This document shows positions 1 to 5,905 of a DNA stretch of 6,586 bases, one piece after another (the first letter of the stretch is position 1; each line of letters starts with the position of its first letter). This DNA comes from Treponema sp. (GTDB taxonomy: Bacteria > Spirochaetota > Spirochaetia > Treponematales > Rectinemataceae): positions 1 through 6,586 of the forward strand of contig JAFIHQ010000035.1 of NCBI GenBank assembly GCA_017849315.1. Reading direction: 5' to 3'. Both the position numbers and the translations under genes were made by a program. The notes beneath the pieces were generated by a model. It saw nothing but the letters and a program-made list of their open reading frames with translations, searched no databases and was not told the DNA's origin.

Positions 1-26
1 ACTTATTTTGCGTCGACCGTGGCCCT

Positions 27-1499
27 CTATTTGGTGTCGCCCTCAGCTTCCGAAACTTCTTTCTGAGCGCTTCCCTTCGCCTTCTTGCCTTTTGCGGCCC
101 TTCTCTCCTCAGCTCTTTGCGCAGCTTTCTGCGCAGCCTTTTCTTGGTCTGCCTTCAGCTTTTCATTTCGCTCTTGCCAGAGTTTTTCCGCCTGAGGCGC
201 CCATTGTTTGGAAATATCCTCTGTCTTGGCAGTAAGCGTTACGACGTCTTCTTCGTCCAGTAGCTGTGTCGAGTGCGCGCCCGAGCGCTGTACCATCATG
301 CGCAGTTTTTCCGGATTGTCCAGAAGCGGGCACGGCCGCAGATGGTTTTCGTTGAATGGCTGATTGGACTGATATTCCTTGAAAATTGGCTGCTGCAAGG
401 TTTCGATTAGGCTGTGGTCGTGAATATTCATGTTCGAATAGTGAATAAAAGCACAGGGCTCGACATCTCCAGCTGCGTTGATATGCAAATACGAGCTTCC
501 CCCAGCAATGCAGCCTTTGACGTATTCACCATCGTTCCAGAAGTCCAGAACGAAAATGGGCTTTGTCTCGCGGATTTCCCTTACACGGCGATACATGTAC
601 GTACGCTGCTCAGGAGTAGCCAAGAGGTCCAGCTGTGCATCTTTTCCGAGCGGTATATACGTAAAGTACCAGCCAAAACGTGCACCCTTGCTCACCATAA
701 AATCGATATATTCATCCGAGCCTACAACTTCGGTATTGTATCGGTGGTAGCAGGTCGAGAAACCGAAAGGCACGCCGTGCGCTTTGAGCAAATCCATCGC
801 CTCGATCACCTTCTTGTACGTTCCCTGTCCGCGGCGCATATCGGTCTCTTTTTCAAAGCCTTCCACGCTTATGGCAAGTACAAGGTTCCCCAATTCCGCT
901 GAAGCTTTTGCAAACTCTTCATCCACGAGCGTTGCGTTCGAGAACGAAAGGAAGAAGCAGTCGGAGTGTTTTTTTGCCAATTTGAGCAAATCGGCTTTCC
1001 GCACGAGTGGTTCGCCGCCCGAGTAGATGTACATGTAGATCCCGAGTTTTTTGCCTTCGTTGATGATTCTGTCCAAAAGGTCGTAGTCCATATTGGCGGT
1101 CTTTTGGTACTCCGCAGCCCAGCATCCGGTGCAGTGCAGATTGCAGGCGGCAGTTGGGTCCATCAGAATAGCCCACGGAATGTTGCAGCCGTATTTTTTT
1201 GCCGCCTTTTCACGAACCGACATGGACGAAATCTCACTGTTGAAGGCCAGGTTGGACACCAGCTTGGTCATGCAGGCAGGTGAAGTCTCCTTAAGCAGGT
1301 TGCGGACCATTATGTTCCAGTTGTTGTTTGGATCTTTGGCGATTGGCTCCAGGGCTTCGAATGCCGAAGAGAATTTTCCCGCTACGTCGAGTTTCCGGGC
1401 CCATTCCAATAGTTCTGGCATGTTTTTCTCGGGATTTTCTTTAAGGTAATTGACCTTGGACATCACGACGTTTTTCGCGAGACGCATGGTTAGCGACAT
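27..1499 (-). CDS. Radical SAM protein with SPASM/twitch-like C-terminal cysteines, function unknown
   Basis: This is a 490-residue protein when started at position 1499, where GGGAGG sits 5 nt upstream; an in-frame ATG at 1568 has no such site and would add 23 residues that do not look conserved. The radical SAM cluster motif CNLHCTGC (C119, C123, C126) follows a helical N-terminal region of about 105 residues. A GGEP motif at 161-164, which contacts SAM in this superfamily, supports an active core. Further cysteines at 330, 349 and 390 (GC, EPC and RPCP contexts) resemble a reduced SPASM or twitch domain binding an auxiliary [4Fe-4S] cluster. Residues from about 435 to 490 are very rich in Lys, Ala, Glu, Gln and Arg and probably form a charged helix or disordered tail. 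The family fold and SAM cleavage are well supported. The substrate is unknown: no precursor peptide or partner gene adjoins it. It is transcribed alone, divergently from the ttcA-like gene. Confidence 0.9.
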   Translation of the reverse strand: MSLTMRLAKNVVMSKVNYLKENPEKNMPELLEWARKLDVAGKFSSAFEALEPIAKDPNNNWNIMVRNLLKETSPACMTKLVSNLAFNSEISSMSVREKAAKKYGCNIPWAILMDPTAACNLHCTGCWAAEYQKTANMDYDLLDRIINEGKKLGIYMYIYSGGEPLVRKADLLKLAKKHSDCFFLSFSNATLVDEEFAKASAELGNLVLAISVEGFEKETDMRRGQGTYKKVIEAMDLLKAHGVPFGFSTCYHRYNTEVVGSDEYIDFMVSKGARFGWYFTYIPLGKDAQLDLLATPEQRTYMYRRVREIRETKPIFVLDFWNDGEYVKGCIAGGSSYLHINAAGDVEPCAFIHYSNMNIHDHSLIETLQQPIFKEYQSNQPFNENHLRPCPLLDNPEKLRMMVQRSGAHSTQLLDEEDVVTLTAKTEDISKQWAPQAEKLWQERNEKLKADQEKAAQKAAQRAEERRAAKGKKAKGSAQKEVSEAEGDTK

Positions 1500-1504
1500 A
1501 CATA

Positions 1505-1510
1505 CCTCCC
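1505..1510 (-). promoter_or_regulatory. Ribosome binding site of the radical SAM gene
   Basis: GGGAGG on the minus strand lies 5 nt before the ATG at 1499. It decides the start codon against the in-frame ATG at 1568. Another ATG at 1503 is in a different frame and only one base from the site, so it is unlikely to be used. Confidence 0.75.
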
Positions 1511-1678
1511 ACTTCAAAATAGTTACTAAGGATGGTCCCTTCCCTCGGGTAATAAAACTGGAGGCCATCTGGAACTTAAAATGAGCGGTCGGATCGGCCG
1601 GTTTCCTACCTTGCTGCCAGGGGTAATCGCCGCGCCTTTCGATTCGATCCTTATTACACAGTGTTATTTTTTAATAAT
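1511..1678 (-). promoter_or_regulatory. Long, possibly structured 5' leader of the radical SAM gene
   Basis: If transcription starts near 1678, the message has about 180 nt before its start codon. Read on the minus strand, GGATCG (1645-1650) can pair perfectly with CGATCC (1591-1596), enclosing a second helix AATCG/CGATT (1640-1644 with 1625-1629). Nearer the start, GATGG (1565-1569) can pair with CCATC (1531-1535), stacked on CCTC/GAGG (1561-1564 with 1543-1546). I do not recognise a known riboswitch consensus. The pairings were found by eye; short helices also arise by chance, so an RNA regulatory role is an inference. Confidence 0.3.
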
Positions 1679-1684
1679 TTAAAA

Positions 1685-1712
1685 ATTACATATAAACTAT
1701 ACTATGTGTCAA
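1685..1712 (-). promoter_or_regulatory. Sigma-70-type promoter for the radical SAM gene
   Basis: On the minus strand a perfect TTGACA -35 box (1707-1712) is followed after 16 nt by TGTAAT (1685-1690), which matches the -10 consensus at five of six bases. The surroundings are strongly AT-rich. Predicted transcription begins near 1678. The -35 box lies inside the small inverted repeat TGTGT-CA-ACACA (1705-1716), so a regulator bound there would block it. Confidence 0.6.
1698..1703 (+). promoter_or_regulatory. Possible -10 box for the ttcA-like gene
   Basis: TATACT lies about 60 bp before the start codon in an AT-rich stretch and is the best -10 candidate on the plus strand. No convincing -35 box stands 16-18 bp upstream. 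A later CATAAT at 1749-1754 has TTGAAT (1721-1726) before it, but the 22-bp spacing is too long. The call is weak. Confidence 0.25.
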
Positions 1713-1738
1713 CACAAAAGTTGAATTGCCCAACACAA
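1710..1738. repeat. Direct repeat CAACACAA, two copies 21 bp apart
   Basis: CAACACAA occurs at 1710-1717 and 1731-1738. The 21-bp offset is two helical turns, which would place both copies on the same face of the DNA. The first copy overlaps the -35 box of the radical SAM promoter and forms half of the inverted repeat TGTGT-CA-ACACA (1705-1716). Between the copies, GTTG (1720-1723) is inverted against CAAC (1731-1734). The arrangement is what a paired regulator site would look like, but no regulator gene is present to link to it. Confidence 0.4.
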
Positions 1739-1764
1739 GCTTTTTCGTCATAATCAGGTAACCT

Positions 1765-2550
1765 ATGGACGAAGTCAAGACACAAAATGTGAGCAGCCTG
1801 AGCCGCTCGGAAAAGCGCCTCGCTGCCAAAGGCCCCGTGGCATCGGTGAGCAAATTGACCGAGGTTGCACTGCGCCGTTTCAATATGATCGAAGAAGGCG
1901 ACAGAATCCTCATCGCCGTATCGGGCGGCAAGGACTCTACAACCCTTGCCTGCGACCTTGCCGCAAAGCGCCGCTGGTGGCCGGTACACTACGAGATTCA
2001 GGCCATCCACATAGCAACGGATTTCTGTAACTGCTGTAAGAAGACCACCCTGGTCTCGCTCCTGCAGTCGTGGGACGTGCCATATGTCTCGATCGATGTG
2101 CCGGTGATAGGGCGCCTGAAGCCTGGTCGCACGATGAATTGCTACTGGTGCTCCACGCAGCGTCGAACCGAGCTTATCCGTTACGCGATGACCAACGGCT
2201 TCAACAAAATTGCGCTGGGACACCACTTGGACGACATCGTGGAGACTTTGCTCATGAATATGCTTTATAGAGGTGAGATATCCGGAATGTTGCCTGTACT
2301 TATGTACAAAAAATACCCGCTTTCGATAATCCGACCTCTAGCCCTGTGCGAGGAACGTCAGATCATCGGCTACTCCGAAGCACAGGGCTTTCGCTCCGCG
2401 GTCTGTACCTGCCCGTTCGGCCAGGACTCCAAGCGCCGCGAGGTCAGGAAACGCGTCGAGGCGCTTACCGGCGGCTCGTCGTCCCAGAAGCGGCGCCTTT
2501 TCGAGTCGAGCCTGAACATCAAGATGGAATGCGATCCGGAGCTTCGTTAG
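1765..2550 (+). CDS. ttcA: TtcA-like PP-loop ATPase, probable tRNA 2-thiocytidine biosynthesis protein
   Basis: This 261-residue protein belongs to the PP-loop ATPases that adenylate a tRNA base before sulfur insertion. TtcA thiolates cytidine 32 of tRNA in the cytoplasm and carries a catalytic [4Fe-4S] cluster. The PP-loop SGGKDS is at residues 53-58, followed by CYWC at 126-129, the family signature GHHLDD at 152-157 and a CTC pair at 214-216. In characterised TtcA the cluster is held by a CxxC and one later cysteine, so C126, C129 and C214 or C216 are the likely ligands. An extra cluster of cysteines (C88, C90, C91) stands out. The chain is shorter than the roughly 310-residue enterobacterial enzyme. 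The start is fixed by an in-frame stop two codons upstream and a modest AGGT site at 1756-1759. The 3' end overlaps the convergent hydrogenase gene by 32 bp. Family assignment is firm; the exact tRNA substrate is inferred. Confidence 0.85.
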   Translation: MDEVKTQNVSSLSRSEKRLAAKGPVASVSKLTEVALRRFNMIEEGDRILIAVSGGKDSTTLACDLAAKRRWWPVHYEIQAIHIATDFCNCCKKTTLVSLLQSWDVPYVSIDVPVIGRLKPGRTMNCYWCSTQRRTELIRYAMTNGFNKIALGHHLDDIVETLLMNMLYRGEISGMLPVLMYKKYPLSIIRPLALCEERQIIGYSEAQGFRSAVCTCPFGQDSKRREVRKRVEALTGGSSSQKRRLFESSLNIKMECDPELR

Positions 2551-4012
2551 CGAATTTTTTGACTTCTCCCTGCGCGGTGGCAATTCCGATCAAGGTGCCG
2601 GGGCCGCCTACGCAACCGCCAGGGCAGGCCATGCCTTCCACGAGGTCCGGTTTTGTCTTGCCGGCTTTGATCTCGGCCAACATATTACGGCAGTTTTTCA
2701 GGGTATCTGCCCGTATGAATTCGACCTTCTCCACTCCGAACTTGACCTTGGCGGTCTCGGCTATGGCTTCTCCCACGCCACCTGCAACGGCGTAGCCTCG
2801 ACCCAGACTGCTCGCTTCCGGCGGGAAAGCTTCGGGGGGGATGGATGCGAGATCGATGCCTTTGGCGGCAAAAATGGCCGCCGTCTCCTCGTAGGTCAAA
2901 ACATGGTCGACATAAGGGCGCAACTCGGGCTCGAGCGCCTCGGCCTTTTTTGCAATACAGGGGCCGATAAAGACGATTTTTGCGTCCGGGTACTGTTCCT
3001 TTATGATCTTGGCGGTCTCAACCATCGGGGTGTAGGAATCCGCGATCTGATCGGAAAATTCCGGATAGAAATGGCGGGCGGTCTTGACCCAGGAGGGGCA
3101 ACACGATGTACCAAGGAAGCCTTCCTTGCGTTCGCCTAAGCGTCGGGCAAGAAGTAATGTGTCGGAGTCCGCGCCGAGGGCAACCTCCTTTACACCCCGG
3201 AAACCCACTTGCCTGAGGCCCGCGGCAATGGCGCCCGGTTTGACGAGCTTGCCGAACTGGCCCACGAACGACGGTGCTACTAGGGCAAAGGGGCGTCTAG
3301 ATTCTGGACCCTTGAGTTGGAAAAGCACCTGTACCAGCTCGGTCTTGTCCGAAATGGCGGCAAAAGGGCAGGATACGGTGCAAAGCCCGCAGGCCACACA
3401 CTTGGATTGGTCTATGGAGGCAAAGCCCTTTGAATCCGAGTGGATGGCGTTGACGCCGCAGGCGGCGGCGCAGGGCCGCACCATTCTGGTTATGGCCTGA
3501 TAGGGGCAGGCGCGCTGGCACTTGCCGCACTTGATGCATTTGCTCTGGTCTATGAGCGCCTGGCCTCCATCTTCTTTAAACGAGATAGCCTGGACCGGAC
3601 AGACGATGGAACAGGGGTGCGCCATGCATGCCTGGCACATGTCGGTGACAATGACTTTGTCTTCCGGACATTTTTCGCATGCCGCGCGGATTACGTTGAT
3701 AAGTGGCGCGGTGATCACCTTCTGGTCGGTAAACGCCTGTTCGATGCCTTCTGTGACGGGCATGTTGTTGGCTTCCTCGATGAGGGGAAGGCCAAAGGCG
3801 AGCCGTATTCTCTGTCTGACAATGGACAACTCCCGGTACGAGCAGCAGCGGTAGGATGGTTTTTCCATATCAATAATCTGGAAAGGAATGTATTCAATGT
3901 CCTTAGGTTGTTTGTCTTCAAGAATGAACTTGGCGATTGCCACAAAAATCTTGCGCCGGATGTCGGTACAGGGCGTGTAAAGGCCACGCATCCTCTCAAA
4001 TACTTCTGGCAT
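2519..4012 (-). CDS. Monomeric [FeFe] hydrogenase, group B type
   Basis: This 497-residue enzyme should catalyse reversible reduction of protons to H2, with ferredoxin the expected cytoplasmic electron partner. The N-terminal part has an RCC motif (55-57) typical of the group B subfamily. It is followed by a ferredoxin-like region with CxxC at 112-115, C126/C129/C134/C138, C159/C162/C165/C169, C181/C185 and C205/C208/C211/C215, sixteen cysteines in all, enough for four [4Fe-4S] clusters. The H-cluster domain starts near residue 240. It has all three signatures: TSCCPSW (302-308; C304 proton-transfer and C305 ligand by homology), GPCIAKKAE (350-358; C352) and MACPGGC (461-467; C463, C467). Gly350 replaces the Met of the usual MPC motif in group A enzymes; my recollection is that group B enzymes share this. 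AAGGAG lies 5 nt before the start. No HydE, HydF or HydG maturase gene is in the window, so maturation must be encoded elsewhere. The 3' end overlaps the ttcA-like gene. Confidence 0.93.
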   Translation of the reverse strand: MPEVFERMRGLYTPCTDIRRKIFVAIAKFILEDKQPKDIEYIPFQIIDMEKPSYRCCSYRELSIVRQRIRLAFGLPLIEEANNMPVTEGIEQAFTDQKVITAPLINVIRAACEKCPEDKVIVTDMCQACMAHPCSIVCPVQAISFKEDGGQALIDQSKCIKCGKCQRACPYQAITRMVRPCAAACGVNAIHSDSKGFASIDQSKCVACGLCTVSCPFAAISDKTELVQVLFQLKGPESRRPFALVAPSFVGQFGKLVKPGAIAAGLRQVGFRGVKEVALGADSDTLLLARRLGERKEGFLGTSCCPSWVKTARHFYPEFSDQIADSYTPMVETAKIIKEQYPDAKIVFIGPCIAKKAEALEPELRPYVDHVLTYEETAAIFAAKGIDLASIPPEAFPPEASSLGRGYAVAGGVGEAIAETAKVKFGVEKVEFIRADTLKNCRNMLAEIKAGKTKPDLVEGMACPGGCVGGPGTLIGIATAQGEVKKFANEAPDRIPS

Positions 4013-4017
4013 AGGAG

Positions 4018-4023
4018 CTCCTT
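4018..4023 (-). promoter_or_regulatory. Ribosome binding site of the hydrogenase gene
   Basis: AAGGAG on the minus strand lies 5 nt before the hydrogenase ATG at 4012. It overlaps the perfect 10-bp palindrome AGGAGCTCCT (4013-4022). With no loop, that palindrome cannot fold back on itself within one RNA, so a regulatory role is doubtful. Confidence 0.75.
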
Positions 4024-4046
4024 CATAAATGAGGCTCTAAACCCCA

Positions 4047-4075
4047 ATTTTATGCTGTCAGCAAGGCATATTCAA
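4047..4075 (-). promoter_or_regulatory. Sigma-70-type promoter for the hydrogenase gene
   Basis: On the minus strand TTGAAT (4070-4075; four of six consensus bases) is followed after exactly 17 nt by TAAAAT (4047-4052; five of six). Transcription would start near 4040, leaving a leader of about 27 nt that contains the strong ribosome binding site. The tandem repeat at 4074-4103 abuts the upstream edge of the -35 box. Confidence 0.6.
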
Positions 4076-4103
4076 TGGTAAGCGAGGTAATGGTAAGTGA
4101 GGA
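4074..4103. repeat. Tandem 15-bp repeat upstream of the hydrogenase -35 box
   Basis: AATGGTAAGCGAGGT (4074-4088) is followed directly by AATGGTAAGTGAGGA (4089-4103); 13 of 15 positions match. Relative to the hydrogenase promoter the copies run from the edge of the -35 box upstream, the usual place for an activator. A 15-bp step does not keep the two copies on one helix face. Read on the plus strand, the same repeat gives two near-identical five-residue units in a small open frame (4075-4221). Confidence 0.55.
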
Positions 4104-4190
4104 AAATGAAGTGAATGCGCCCATTAAGGCTACTGCGAATACGGCCAGGTATGATTTGGCGCATTTTTCGTATTCGTTTGCATCCGTGGC

Positions 4191-4207
4191 TGTGCACCTG
4201 TTGCACA
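4191..4207. promoter_or_regulatory. 17-bp inverted repeat, candidate operator of the sugar-kinase genes
   Basis: TGTGCACCTGTTGCACA has perfect 6-bp arms (TGTGCA / TGCACA) around a 5-bp centre. It ends 53 bp before the kinase start codon, a usual position for a repressor of a sugar operon. A possible -35 box TTGCAC (4201-4206) overlaps its right arm, but no good -10 box follows. The kind of regulator cannot be told from the site alone. Confidence 0.45.
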
Positions 4208-4260
4208 AGCGACGCGAGTAGGCCACCATAGGAATATCAACACGTGCGAGGTTCTGAATT

Positions 4261-5811
4261 ATGGATAGTTATGTACTTGGGCTCGACAACGGCGGCACAG
4301 TGACCAAAGCGGCACTTTTCGATCTGAGGGGCAACGAGATCGCCGTTGTATCGCGGCAGACGCCCGTACTGACACCTCGACCCGGCTACGCCGAGCGCGA
4401 TATGGATGACCTTTGGCAGAGCAACTGCGAGTGCATCAGCGAGGTGCTGCAAAAGTCCAATGTCGACCGCGCGGATATTGTAGGCTTGGCCGTGACCGGT
4501 CATGGCAAAGGCCTGTACGCGTGGGGAAAGGACAATAGGCCTGCTTACAAGGGTATTGTGAGCACCGACAATCGTGCATGGCAGTATCCCGAAAAATGGA
4601 AGAATGAAGGTACCGCCGATCGCCTTTACCCGCGGCTTTGTCAAAAACTGATTCCCAGCCAGCAGGCCGCACTCTTGGCTTGGCTAAAGGACAATCTGCC
4701 AGAAGTATACAAGAACATAAGATATGCTTTTCCTGTAAAGGATTACATTAGATTTAGACTGACAGGAGAGGCGCACCTCGAAGCCACGGATATTTCTGGT
4801 TCAGGACTTATGAATGTACGCGACGCACGGTTCGACCGCGATCTTTTGGAAGCATTGGGAATTGGCGAGGCCTTCGATATGTTAGCGCCGCTCTGCTATT
4901 CGGCGGATCTGTGCGGAAGGGTTACGAAAGAAGCAGCACAGCGTACAGGTCTTCTGGAAGGAACGCCGGTAGCGGGTGGCATGTTCGACATCGACGCCTG
5001 CGCCATCGCGATGAATATCACCTCACCAGAGCAGCTCTGTACGATAACCGGCACCTGGTCTATCAATGAGTTCATCTCCAAAACGCCGATTCTGGGGACT
5101 CAGATCGCAATGAATTCGCTCTATGCGATTCCTGGTTATTACCTTCTTGAGGAATGCAGCGCGACGAGCGCTGGCAACCTGGAGTGGTTTATTGAAAACT
5201 GCATGGGCAAAGCGAATCTCGGTGTGGAAGCCAATCTCGGTCCTGGAGCCGTAGGCAAAAACCCGGGCAAAAAACCCTATGACGAAATAAACCGAATGGT
5301 CTCCGAAGTCGATCCTGCCGCCTGCGACGTTTACTATTTGCCTTTTCTCTATGGATCGAACGTCCATCCGCTCGCCAAAGGAAGCTTTGTGGGGTTAACG
5401 TCGTATCATACCACAGCGCACATGGCGCGGGCGGTATATGAAGGCGTTGTATACTCAGCTAAGACGCATATCGACCGGCTCCTTTCGGCAAGGCCTGCAC
5501 CAATGGCCATACGTATGGCAGGAGGAGCCGTGAATTCGCAAGTCTGGGTACAAATGTTTGCCGACGTATTGGGATTTCCCATCGAAACGGTAAAAGGGGT
5601 CAAGGAGCTGGGCGCCATGGGATGTGCAATGGCTGCGGCAGTGGCAGCCGGAGTCTATTTCGATTATACGGAGGCGGCCAAGGCCATGGTGCACGTCAAC
5701 GATCCTGTGGAACCGGACTGGGAAAAGAATCGAATTTACAAGGAAAAGTACGCTAAGTACTGCGCCGTCCGCGATGCCCTCGATACGGTGTGGGATCGAT
5801 TCGCCGTGTGA
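4261..5811 (+). CDS. lyxK: FGGY-family carbohydrate kinase, L-xylulokinase-like
   Basis: This 516-residue cytoplasmic kinase phosphorylates a ketose with ATP. Its sequence most resembles what I recall of E. coli LyxK, which acts on L-xylulose and also on 3-keto-L-gulonate. The N-terminal phosphate-binding GLDNGG (7-12), the PGYAERDMDDLW block (41-52) and GHGKGLYAW (80-88) are shared with it. GGMFDIDACA (239-248) contains the probable catalytic base D243, GTWSINEF lies at 264-271, SAGNLEWF at 303-310, LPFLYGSN at 360-367, and the ATP-binding AGGAVNSQVW stretch at 420-429. Residues around 315-338 (Gly, Lys and Asn rich) look like an insertion relative to E. coli LyxK. An in-frame TGA two codons upstream fixes the start; GAGG lies 9 nt before it. 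The following epimerase supports a role in L-xylulose, L-lyxose or ascorbate-type catabolism. An erythritol-type or other FGGY substrate remains possible. Confidence 0.85.
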   Translation: MDSYVLGLDNGGTVTKAALFDLRGNEIAVVSRQTPVLTPRPGYAERDMDDLWQSNCECISEVLQKSNVDRADIVGLAVTGHGKGLYAWGKDNRPAYKGIVSTDNRAWQYPEKWKNEGTADRLYPRLCQKLIPSQQAALLAWLKDNLPEVYKNIRYAFPVKDYIRFRLTGEAHLEATDISGSGLMNVRDARFDRDLLEALGIGEAFDMLAPLCYSADLCGRVTKEAAQRTGLLEGTPVAGGMFDIDACAIAMNITSPEQLCTITGTWSINEFISKTPILGTQIAMNSLYAIPGYYLLEECSATSAGNLEWFIENCMGKANLGVEANLGPGAVGKNPGKKPYDEINRMVSEVDPAACDVYYLPFLYGSNVHPLAKGSFVGLTSYHTTAHMARAVYEGVVYSAKTHIDRLLSARPAPMAIRMAGGAVNSQVWVQMFADVLGFPIETVKGVKELGAMGCAMAAAVAAGVYFDYTEAAKAMVHVNDPVEPDWEKNRIYKEKYAKYCAVRDALDTVWDRFAV

Positions 5812-5892
5812 GATTTTTTGCAATACGATGGAACGACAGATGTGGCAAACAGGTGTGGAAATTTGAAAGCCGAGAACAATTTGAATGCCGTG

Positions 5893-5900
5893 AAAGGAGA
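5893..5900 (+). promoter_or_regulatory. Ribosome binding site of the epimerase gene
   Basis: AAAGGAGA lies 5 nt before the ATG at 5906 and is the strongest ribosome binding site on the plus strand of the window. It confirms the epimerase start. The preceding 94-bp gap after the kinase shows neither a terminator hairpin nor a clear promoter, so the two genes are probably cotranscribed. Confidence 0.8.
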
Positions 5901-5905
5901 TTGCG

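Noticed and set aside
1..26. A possible terminator after the radical SAM gene.
   Set aside because: Only a short GTCGAC palindrome is visible, with no stem followed by a run of T on the minus strand; the window ends too soon to judge.
1500..1568. An upstream in-frame ATG that would lengthen the radical SAM protein by 23 residues.
   Set aside because: The ATG at 1499 has a GGGAGG site at ideal spacing, whereas the one at 1568 has no comparable site. The extra residues include the translated ribosome binding site.
1702..2226. A 174-codon open frame on the minus strand opposite the ttcA-like gene.
   Set aside because: It mirrors the conserved PP-loop protein and lacks a ribosome binding site or domain.
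4013..4022. The perfect palindrome AGGAGCTCCT at the hydrogenase ribosome binding site as a translational switch.
   Set aside because: With no loop it cannot form an intramolecular hairpin, and a 10-bp palindrome built from a ribosome binding site arises easily by chance.
3440..4081. A 213-codon open frame on the plus strand opposite the hydrogenase gene.
   Set aside because: It lies almost wholly antisense to a well-supported hydrogenase, has no recognisable domain and no good ribosome binding site, and is explained by the codon bias of the real gene.
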